From NCBI GenBank assembly GCA_947044365.1, contig OX345651.1, positions 1,630,426 to 1,694,425 of the forward strand: a stretch of 64,000 nucleotides of DNA, in the 5' to 3' direction. The position numbers and the translations under genes are program-made. This DNA comes from Petrosia ficiformis. Taxonomy: Eukaryota > Porifera > Demospongiae > Haplosclerida > Petrosiidae. The notes under the pieces are model-generated. The model saw only the letters and a list, made by a program, of their open reading frames with translations, had not been told where the DNA came from and made no database searches. Each line of letters opens with the position of its first letter. Within the stretch, counting starts at the first letter, position 1. This document shows, in pieces, positions 25,301-37,300 of the stretch.

Positions 25301-28300
25301 TATACAACGCATACTTGCGCAAGTGGACACAAGAAAATATATATAGATTCAACCCCGTGGAAAGCAATCATAGGGATGGCCCTACGGGCCATAAAAAGTA
25401 TCCCTATAATTGCTTTGTGATGACTATGTATTAATCATTGGTGAAGACACTAGTGTCTCTACCTTTCTGTGTACTATGAAAACTGTGGCCTGAAGAAGTA
25501 AGTGTAATTGCAGCCTGAGTACACAGATCTTTGATGTAAAACTGAAGTACTCCTTCAAGGCTCAAAATGATGACTTCTCATGTCTGAAACTCAACAACTT
25601 ATTATACTTACTTGTTAAAGATTCTTACATCATCTTTATACTGTTTCTCTGCTATATACATGTACAACAGTTATTAGTATTAGTTGCAGTATTACATTCT
25701 TCCTAAATCTTCCTGCTGGTCTGTTGCTGAGTGTGTGTTCTTTTATGTCCCACACCATTAATTGACTGAGCCTCCCGGAATGATGCAACTTTCTTAACTA
25801 CGTATACAACACAACATACTCACACAAATGACACACACACACACACATATATATATATAGTTCGAACCTGTGGAAAAGCAATTATAGGGATGGCCTTATA
25901 GGCCATAAAAACACTACTTAAAATATAATAATGATAATAATAATTATAAAATCATCAGATCTTAATTTAGAGGTCATCGTGAATATGAACAGACTTTAAT
26001 ATTTCTGATTTGAATTTAGTATCCTCGAAGGTCAATCATTGAATATTTTCTTCTTCATTACAGATGTTAGTTCCACTGTAAATGAAGATGTAGCTAAGAT
26101 ACGAAAACAGTTAACAGATTATGAAAGTGATATAGAGAAACTGAACCATTCTAAAGTATTAGCTTCATTCTCATCTCTACCTACAGCAGCAGAGTCCCTG
26201 GAGGTAACTGCCTGTTTTTAATACTACATGACAGACATTGGGGAAATACTTTAACATAATAAGTACGCAGTAAGGTGCTTGAGGGTCTAAACTGGTTGTG
26301 TAGTTGAACAGGTGGAAGTGCTTTGAGCACACGTTGAATTACTATGAAAGTGCTTCAGGCTTAATTTTAAGCCCATTTCTAATTTAGCAATGCAAAAAAA
26401 ATTTGTGAATGTGATTATTTTTTAAACAATTTTTTTTTACAAAAGTACTGTCTTCACTCAACATCATTCAATTTCAAACACTTTTCCAGCCGTGCTAAAA
26501 AGTCTCCACAGGAGCAGAAGAAGCTGGTACTCCCAAAGTTGATTGTGTGCTAATTTCTAAAACTATTTTGAAGCATTTCGGCTCAACAAACATAAACACA
26601 AGTACTTTACCCAGTGAAAATACTTAAGAGTATATTTAAACACTGCAAAATGTGCTTAAAGCATTTTTAAGCACAAGCTCATTTGTGCTCACCCTATGTC
26701 TGCTACATGTACAGTACCTGACTTTATTAAGTTTACATACTATGGTGGGAGCTACACTTTAATAAGGTGATAGTCAACTGTACTTCTAAGTAGTATTATA
26801 GTACTACTTTATACTGTAATCATTGTAATGTGTGAATTCCCTTTACCAGTGGCGTAGCCAGGGTAAGGCAGCCCTAAAGGGGGGTCTGGGGCATACCCCC
26901 CCCCCCCCCCCCCCCAGGTAATTTGGAGGTTTATAGGTGGTCTGAGGTGAATTCTGGAGCATCCTGCGTTTTTCCAATTAGCTTCTTTCACACCCTTTGA
27001 AATCCACTCACTTGTACTTGCATGCCAAACATCCTACAGGCAAAACAGTACATAGCATTCACCCTTGTAGATGCATGAGGTAGATCAAACCACCTGAAAA
27101 GAGCGCTTCTGGCTACTATATTCATGTACTGGATAACTAGTGGTTGAAAGGGTCCTAACCCCACAAGGTGTCTTTTTACTTCTCTTGAAACTGTAGAGTG
27201 TAAGGACCATCAGCTGGAAACCCGCGGATTTACAAATCCTGGAATAGGTGCAGTATCTGATGAATGTGTAGCTGTAGACGTAGTACTTTCACTACAATCA
27301 CTATGTTCATGCAGACACTAGACTGACTGGAGAAATACCTACTCAGGCTAGGCTGTCTGTTCACAAAAACACGTGCATTGTCAACATGGGTAGGTGTAGT
27401 CAGGCTAGGTGTGGCTACGGCCACACCTAGCCACACCTTCACTACGCCTCTGCCTTTACATTTGTATGTGATAGCATAGTACTAAGGTGTAATACTGTGT
27501 ACTACATTCATAGTACAGTGTACATTACTCACAAAGTACACTGTAGTCAATGGAAGTACAGTGATAGTATGTAAACTTAATAATGTCAGATATATCATAA
27601 TTATTATACTAGAATATAACATTACAATACAAATGAATTGCTGGTTTATTTATACATATAGAAACTAAATAAAACAATATTTGAGAAACAAGAAGAAAAA
27701 AAAATACTTGAGAGACAACTAAAAAAGGTAAATAATAATAATCATAATAATAATAATAATCATAATAATAATAATAATCATAATAATAATAATAATCATA
27801 ATAATAATAATAATTATTATTATTATTATAATAATAAATATACAACTGAAAGTCAAAGTCCAAAAATTTATAATTACTCTATAATATAGAAATAAAGAAA
27901 TAAAGTGATAATTGGGATTGGTGTTAATCCAATAACCAGGTAATTGGAGCTCCATCCTCTAACCCTAGACATCTCCATTTTGTTCGTGATCCTCTCAAAC
28001 ATAGGATTGAAGCTCTTAATATAGCAAATGCTAGTCTTGCTCTTAGCCACCCCATCGTTTCTCCATATGTTCTATCCCACTTTTCTGTCAATCTATCTTC
28101 TATTCTCTTCACAAAGTGTTGCGCCTGCTTTCCCATTACTCCATCTACGGAAACACAGAATGGCGTAAACGTTGCCCTCCTGGCCTCACATGCTTCCCCA
28201 TATTTATTCCTCTTTTCTCTCTCTGTGGTTTTTATCACATCTTCGGGAGATCTGTTACCATAAGATTTGGCGTTTGTGTCTATGACACGAACATCTAACA

Positions 28301-31300
28301 ACGTCAACTCTTGTGGCGTCCAGACTCCTCTGATGGATAGGTCAGCTATCAGGGCAGGTGTTTCTGTTGTATTATTTGGTTCCCTGACCAATGGTTCCTT
28401 TTTCACTTGTCCCCAGACCATGGAGGAAACATCCGCGATAGCGTCCCTTATTTCATTGTGCCTTTGTATTACTAGGCCCCCTTTTCTACAATCTAATGCA
28501 TGTGACAAGTCGAATACTGAGCCACATCCATCACAGCACTCAGGAACTCTTAATAACGGTTTTCTATACCTGATTGCCAATGCATCCCTGAACTCTTGAG
28601 GTGCCAAGTCAAAGTTGTATCTAGCTACTCGCAACACGGTTAACCAAGTTGATATCTTGTTTGATCTTGTTCGGTTGATGGCTCTTTGGTGTTCTTGGTC
28701 AAATAATGGTAGGATTTCTTCAAGCTCATTGTTCATCCTCTCTTCTTTTGCCTTCCTACTCTCCTTCCTAGTTTTATCAATCAATTCCATATGATCCTCC
28801 TTTACAAACTCATCTGCTCCCCTTATTGCCTCTATTAATTTTTCACAGCTCTTCTTGGAGTTTCTATATGCTGAACTGCTCATTTCTCTTGGATCTTCAA
28901 CTCCCAATCCTCCCATCCTTGCTGGGAGAGAAAATAGTTTCCTTTCATTACCTGATATTTCATTTCCAAATATTGCTGGCAATACTTTATTTGCTATTGC
29001 ATTCTCAATTTCCTGAAATTCCTCTTCGCAGTCTTTAACTACCTTCTGCACAAATGCCCACTCTTTCTGTAATGATTTCACTATTGCTGTATAAGCGGCC
29101 TGGGGCTGTTGCTCCGCAATCTCTGTGAGTGTTTCTAATTTATATTGCCATCTTTGATTTAGTTGATTCAAAAACTCTTTCTTCCCTGTATTATTACCTA
29201 TTATCCCTCCTAACATCCGTCTGCTCTGCACAACTCTAACTCCAAACTCTTCAAATATTCCTCCTGCAATAGAAGTATATTTTTCATCAACTATTAGATA
29301 GCTCTTGGTTGGCTCAGGAAAGTATCCATATAGCGGCCCTTGCTCTACTAGTTGCACAAACCAATTTCTTAATTCCCTCAGCGTTCCACCAGCCGAAGCA
29401 TCATCCGCATACCAAACCTGAGTAACCATTTGAGATTTAAGACTGTGAATGAGGGGAAGTGTACCAATAGCATACAGAAACATCGACAAGGGATCCCCTT
29501 GTGTTACTCCTTCTTTACTATAAACAATTGATTTTCCGCCTGCAATCACCAGTGGGGCCCATCCGCGATATGTATTAAATATAAACCGTGAACACCTCGG
29601 CCAAAGAATTCTAGCATTCCACAGTATTGCAACTCTATTCACCGAATTGAATGCGTCAACCAGTAGTACACCCCAGCCCTCCATCTTATTATCATCAAAC
29701 AGATCAGACATAGTATGAATTGCACCCTCTATGCCACTTCTGACTCCAGCACATAATTGTGCCACTCCTGCAACTTCTTCAACCTCATATCTTGTCACCA
29801 TCACCATTACTTTACCCAATATTCTCCTAAGAGCTTCTCCAATTCCCACGGGTCGTACACCCGGACACTTGTCCAGTGCAATTAGCCTATTCGCCATTAG
29901 AGCTCTTATCTCTTGCCATGGTATAATCGAGTTAGCCAATCCTTTAATCAATTCAGCAACCGATTCTCTTAGTCTCTCACTATGTGCTCCGAATCTCATT
30001 AATGAATCCTGCCAGTGAGTCGAGTCACTCCCTCCTGGGCCCGCTCCTCCTTGAATCATCCGAGCCACTTGTAACACGTGGCTGCCATTAACCTCAACAT
30101 CTGGTATCTCATCATCCTTACATTTAGATAGTGCCGACTGGGATGGGACCTTTGAATCAGGGTGCTTCAGTTTCAGCATATCTAAAACACTCATAAATGT
30201 ATCACTACTCATCTTCTCACCCGGATCTAGCACTCCTCCAACTCTCTCTGTCAACCATCTAACCGCAGGGCGTATCTTTCCCTGTAGCATCAATCTTGTG
30301 AATATTTTTACCACATTATCTCTATCATTGTCATTTTTCTTCATGCTTCTCAATGATTTGTTGCATCTAACTGCTTCTCTAATCAACTGATCGAATTCTT
30401 CTCTTTTCCACATATCTAGCCTTCGTATTAACAGTTGTCTAATATCTTTTCCTTTCTTTATCATTTTATCCCTTTGCAGTATTACAGCACTGAAAACAAT
30501 AAGCCTATCTGATGGATAATTCCCAATGTAAGTGTGTTTTACTTCTTCGCTCAAGGCATCTACATACCTTCTACCAACAGCTCCACCAGGAATGACGTAG
30601 AGCCTGTTCTGCAGGCTAATCACCTTTCTCCACCTCTCTCCCCATTCATCCAATTATTCTAGATTCTGCTCTCCTTCCAATTTTGCTCCATACGCCTTGG
30701 TCATAAGATTCTGTATATTAATCAAGTCACAGCATGCTGTACTCTCTACCGGTTCTAATTGATGCCCATCACCAAAGATGCTCTTAACACTATTCACCTG
30801 TTTCGTATCATCTACTGACTCATCTTCATCTTCTCCTGGTTCTTCAATGTTATCCTTGTCACTGGAATCCTCCTCATCCGTCCTTTTATTGTTTATTGTT
30901 ACTCGAGGATAAGCACTTGGTATGGTATGCGGTAGCTTCGAGATTCGCGGTGGTTCCTTTGCCTGAGATTCTTGTCTCTTTCTTATTATATTCTGACACT
31001 GCCCATTCTGAAGCGGCAAACACGACACACATGGTCTCTTAGATCTCGCACACTTACATCTGATACACCTCGCTCTGCTTCCATTACAGGGGCAACACTT
31101 GCCCGCCATTTATTATGTATCATAATAATAATAATAATCATAATAATAATAATCATAATAATAATAATAATCATAATAATAATAATAATCATAATAATAA
31201 TAATAATCATAATAATAATAATAATAATAATATAGTATGTATGTAATATATATACAAACTTTACAAAGTACCATCCCTTCCTCCACCTCCCATGTATGAA

Positions 31301-34300
31301 TGTTGATTTATATCATACATGTTTATACCTATGTAGTTTGTGTACATGTACATTATTAATTGTGTTGATTTATATTGTACATGTACATGTATAATACATG
31401 TAAATGTGTTATACATGTACATGTATTATACATGTATATTATTAATTGTGTTGATTTATATTGTACATGTACATTATTATTTATATTGTACATGTACATG
31501 TATTATACATGTATATTATTAATTGTGTTGATTTATATTGTACATGTACATGTATAATACATGTACATGTGTTATACATGTACATGTATTATACATGTAC
31601 ACTATTAATTGTGTTGATTTATATTGTACATGTACATGTATTATACATGTACACTATTAATTGTGTTGATTTATATTGTACATGTACATGTATTATACAT
31701 GTATATTATTAATTGTGTTGATCTATATTGTACATGTACATGTATAATACATGTATATTATTAATTGTGTTGATTTATATTGTACATGTACAAATTATAC
31801 ATGTATATTATTAATTGTGTTGATTTATATTTATATTGTACATGTACATGTATAATACATGTACATGTGTTATACATGTATATACATGTATTATACATGT
31901 ATTATACATGTACATTATTATAATTTACAGATACTAGAAGCATCAAGGCTCTCTAATCAAAGAGAAGTTATGCTAAGGAAGAAGATACTTGTGAATGCAG
32001 ATGTGATTTGTTGTACACTCAGTACCAGTGGTAGAGGTGAACTACAGAGCTGGTTTGTCATATATCTTGATGTTAAATTCCACAATATTAATGTCTTATT
32101 TCTTATATAGTTTTAAGGACTCGATGCATTTCAGCTGTATTATAGTGGATGAGGTATACTATGTACTAATAGCAGAAATATTTACCATAGTTTCATACAG
32201 GGGAGAGGGATTCCTAAACTTTAATAATAAACTATTAACTAGCTATGAATATTACATCACTATTACTTTTTTATAATAACAACATGAGCTACAAGCCTTC
32301 TTAGGGACCCCAGAAGCCACTGGAAGCAACCTCAGAGAGCCTAAATGTTTTTAAATTTCTTGAAGGAGCATACCATCTGACCCCTTGGGAACAATGTACT
32401 TTTTACTGATTGATTATCCCCTCAAAAAATATCTTGTCTAAAACTCTGTCAATGACTATTCTATGTTTGTCTTGCTTGATATTTCATGCCTTTGACGAAT
32501 GAAAAAAATGTAATGATTCTTAAACTTTATGTTCATAACGATTACATGTATTAAACATCTAAACATTTTTTCAGAATAAACAACCAGAGGTTTTTGATAC
32601 TTAACTGTATAGTGTATATATTTTCATGTACAGGCATCACAATGTAGCGAATTAGATGTCCTTATACCTCTCTCATTTGGTTCAAGTAAACTTTTATTGG
32701 TTGGAGATCCTGCTCAATTACCAGCTACTGTGAAATCTCGCCAAGCTGAGAAGTTGGGACTAGGACAAAGTTTATTTGAGCGATTGTATAAGTTCTTCAT
32801 ATCTTCAAAAGGTAATAAATACTAATACAATGTAGATATATAATTATTATAATTATGTGTGGTACATAATAAAATTAGTGTTACCATATCTAACAAATAA
32901 AAAGTACAGATTGTATGTCAGTTTACTATGTGTAAACTTCAATTTTGCACAACAAGTATGTGCTAGACCATTATCAAAGCTGGTGTACAATCGATGATTA
33001 CATAGTACTTAAGTACCTCCAAACGTTACTATTGTCAAAGCAGTGATTGTACTTGTACTGGTACTTACATAAGTCCCTCTAATGTACTTACACTTAAATC
33101 CTTTAACTTCACAATATCTTAACTTATACATAACAAATTTGCTACTGCTTGTACTTGTACTTCCTGTAGACAGACACAGACACTCTCTTCCTGTTAATAT
33201 TTTAACTCTTGATAATCATGTTTCAAGTGTAAAAACAAAGTATATTTTTTAAAGAATGATAAATCATTTTTATAAAATGAAAGAGTATTTTCTATACTAA
33301 CCGGACATGGGGTTAAGTACTTTTGAATGTACTTATGTAAACTATATAGAGTTGGGCGGACATAAACATTGTATTACTACATTACTAGGATGTGTGACAC
33401 AAAAATGACAAATTATAATTTCTATAGGACAGGATATTAGCTTCTTTGATATACTTGCACTATTATGTGTTAGCATTAAAGATAAAATAAAACTTTTTAA
33501 GACAACTAACTATAGTGAGTATACTTTTATTTCTTTTAGCAATTTTAGCGAATAACTTGCTAAAATTAGTACATGCTAAAAAATATATTTCATGATGATT
33601 TTAGGCATATTAGGCATGCCTCAGAAATTTGCTAGCATTAATGCATATGCTAAATTTGAGCGTTTAAAAATCGCTAAATTTAGTTGGGACAATTAATTGT
33701 AGGCTTAAGGTAATCAGTTTTTAAAGATATTATTTAAATCATTGCTTGAATTTAATTCTCAATTTAGTAGAAAATCCAGTTCAGATGTTAGAAATACAAT
33801 ATCGTATGCTGTCCCAGATTTGTCACTTTCCTTCTCAACATTTTTACCAGGGAAAACTTCTTACAGCCAGGTAATTTATTGAACAAACCAATCAGAACAG
33901 TGTCGACTGTTGATATTCTACATGTATATAGATCATTGATGCAGATGGACTGTGCATATGGTTTGATACCTTTTCTTGTTTTTGATGTAAAGCAAGGCAG
34001 GGAAAGATTGGGATATAGCAAGTAAGTTCTGCTATCAGGCTTTCATTTATATGGGTCTAATTACAGGGTTAAGATATAGAGCATGGTTAATGAATGTGCT
34101 AATTACCTGAATGCAACTGTACATACAGGGTTAAGATGTAGAGCATGGTTAATGAATGTGCTAATTACCTGAATGCCACTGTACATACAGGGTTAAGATG
34201 TAGAGCATGGTTAATGAATGTGCTAATTACCTGAATGCCACTGTACATACAGGGTTAAGATGTAGAGCATGGTTAATGAATGTGCTAATTACCTGAATGC

Positions 34301-37300
34301 CACTGTACATACAGGGTTAAGATGTAGAGCATGGTTAATGAATGTGCTAATTACCTGAATGCCACTGTACATACAGGGTTAAGATGTAGAGCATGGTTAA
34401 TGAATGTGCTAATTACCTGAATGCCACTGTACATACAGGGTTAAGATATAGAGCATGGTTAATGAATGTGCTAATTACCTGAATGCCACTGTACATACAG
34501 GGTTAAGATATAGAGCATGGTTAATGAATGTGCTAATTACCTGAATGCCACTGTACATACAGGGTTAAGATATAGAGCATGGTTAATGAATGTGCTAATT
34601 ACCTGAATGCCACTGTATTTAATTTATAATCATTTTTGATATTAAAGCTCTCCAAGTAATGAAGAAGAATGTCAATTGCTCATGGAATTGGTTAACCTCT
34701 TAATGCAGCAAGGAGTACTTCCGAGTCACATGGGAATAATTACTCCATATCGAGGACAAGAAAAACTAATTCAAAATGAACTAAACAAAAGGTATATATC
34801 TTCTGTCACAAGTTCAAGGGTCTTGACAAGTACAATGTACATGTACATACACTGTTAAAGGGTCTTGACAAGTGCAATGTACATGTACATACACTGTTAA
34901 AGGGTCTTGACAAGTGCAATGTACATGTACATACACTGTTAAAGGGTCTTGACAAGTGCAATGTACTACACTGTTAAAGGGTCTTGACAAGTACAATGTA
35001 CATGTACATACACTGTTAAAGGGTCTTGACAAGTGCAATGTACATGTACATACACTGTTAAAGGGTCTTGACAAGTGCAATGTACTACACTGTTAAAGGG
35101 TCTTGACAAGTACAATGTACATACATTTACTACACTGTTAAAGGGTCTTGACAAGTACAATGTACATATACTAACTACACTGACTGTACTGGAATGTATT
35201 GGCATGGGTAGGTAAGATAGGTAGGTACATATACATGTGTGTATGCTATCCTACCAATGAGTGGTGCACCTGTTTTTGTTATTCTTGCCATCAGACCCCA
35301 CCCTATGAGAAAGCATCTGTGTTAGTACACAACTTATTCCTTGATTCTAGTCTGAGCATATTACTAAGGCAACCACACCCTTTCTGGTAGTCCAGCAAGA
35401 CTATTATATACCACTGTTCTGCGTTAACATAATGTATACATTATGTTTTGCGTTAACATAATGTATCACTTTTGTTCACATTGAAGTTCTTGGTATTGAT
35501 CATGTTTTGCGTTAACATAATGTATCACTTTTGTTCACATTGAAGTTCTTGGTATTGATCATTGTAGTGTATGAATGAATAATGACAATTGCATGTACAT
35601 TATGTATGTTCCAAATTGATGATTAATCCATTCTATTGATACAGATTCCAATTGAAAAGGCTTGAGGTTGGAACTGTTGATGGCTTTCAGGTTAATAATA
35701 TATATATCACAGGCTCTTAGAAATTGGTACTGTCAATATCAATTTGTCAGGCAATGCACTCTCTTTCAACACTAAATTGTTAATCAGGCATTTTGTAAAG
35801 GAAACCAACAGAATTTGTTGTGCAAGATAATCTTGTCACCCAGACTGCCATGCCCCAAGGCAAAAAAACAGTCTGGTAACTTGGGCCAACATTTCTGTCA
35901 CAGTGACATCATAAGCAGGTGACTGTCACCTGATTCACTCCACATACTTGTATCACAAATATTTGAATCTTTGTTTACGTGTAAGATAGTGAATCACAGT
36001 CTTCAAGTGATGGTAGAAGGCTGGTTTGCAGGACGCTTCACAGCCTTTGTTACAGGTACCTGTTCTTGAATATATGTTGCAAGACTCATGTCATCAATTA
36101 ATAAACTGAGCCATCTGAATGGATATTACTCACTGCGCCGGGAATGTTGGCCCAAGTTACCAGACTGTATTTTTGCTGTAGGGTGTGGCAGTCTGGGGAT
36201 GAGACTGATTCAGACTGTATGCAAGAAGACTAATAAATGCACCTTCTGTACAAATGTACAAGATGGCAGAACAGCAAGAGTTTAAGGTGGTACTAGGGAG
36301 TGGGCGGATGCGACTCCAATCAGTTTCAAAATAGAATATTATATAATATGACTCTAACCTGGTGTAGTAGCAACCTTCATATCTTCTAATCACCTTTATA
36401 GGGTCCTGGAATTGATAAAACATATATAAAATGTCCATTTTTGCAATCTCAATAAGTACAAAACCGAGAAAGCCACGCCCACCAATCATGGCGTGCACCA
36501 AGTACAATGCATTTAGAGAAAACAAATAGAGCCGTTTTCTGGAAATTCATTTTACTTTTATAGTTACAAGAGGCTGAAGAAAGCTGAATTCTGTAGCTTT
36601 TCACTGAAACCATAAAATCTACCTTTCTAGGCACTATCAAACTCCGATCTTTCTCAGAGAGCAACTACAGTTACCCGCCATTGTTTCCCACCCACCGCCC
36701 CCTCCACCATGGGGCGTGTTTAGCTTTGTTTCTGAAAATAAACTATCAGTCAAAACATTTAGGCCCAATAATTATACCCCCGGGTGGGTGTGGCTTCCAA
36801 AAAATACAGAATGGAACCAGATTGTATGCAGCAAGAAGCTTGCAAGACTAGAAACTGATTGGAGTAGCATCCGCCCACGGAAAAGACTACAACCTTAAAG
36901 AGTGTGAACTGAATAATGAAAATACCAATTTTGCCAGAGCTGGTCATATATGCTTGCATGCAAGTGTAGTATTAATATACTGTTCACTATAACATGTACT
37001 TATTTAGGGCAGAGAGAAGGATGTCATTATTTTGTCATGTGTAAGAGCTAAATCTCAGTCAGGGAGTATTGGGTATGTACAAATTACACAAACACAGATA
37101 TCAGAAGGTCCTCGGTTCGATCCCCTCTCAGATTCCAGAATTTTTTCAGTTTTCTTTTGTTTCTAATTCTCTCATACCTGCCTACATATCATATATATTA
37201 TCATAAATTACAAATTCGAAATTTAAACTGTTTATTTGTCGATAGATTTCTTTCAAGTGTACAGAGAATGAACGTAGCACTGACACGAGCAAAGAAAGCC

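Larger units (their letters stand above)
27839..31117 (-). mobile_element. RLE-type non-LTR retrotransposon in SETX intron 13
   Basis: An element of about 3.3 kb, antisense to SETX, bounded on both sides by the same ATAATAATAATC microsatellite. Its 5' end is only about ten bases before the first ATG at 31109. The 3' UTR is about 85 bases and ends in ATT repeats. It encodes a cysteine-rich N-terminal segment, a reverse transcriptase, a CCHC-type zinc knuckle and a restriction-like endonuclease. There are no long terminal repeats and no apurinic-type endonuclease. This set resembles the R2/NeSL/CRE grade of site-specific LINEs; exact clade assignment needs a phylogeny. It appears young: one in-frame stop is the only visible coding defect. 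Confidence 0.85.

Noticed and set aside
27609..27955. Tyr/Asn- and Ile-rich ORFs next to the retrotransposon
   Set aside because: Translations of the AAT/ATC microsatellite.
32028..32276. Plus-strand 82-codon ORF near SETX exons 14-15
   Set aside because: It reads through the donor at 32052 into intron sequence. The conserved SETX frame instead splices to 32111.
34066..34617. CRISPR-like array
   Set aside because: Whole 62-base units repeat without unique spacers, inside an intron of an animal gene; it is a minisatellite. The same applies to the 29-, 42-, 65-, 75- and 78-bp arrays.
37105..37125. tRNA B box (GGTTCGATCCC) after SETX exon 21
   Set aside because: No matching A box, acceptor stem or T-stem pairing upstream. 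At most it is a SINE remnant.
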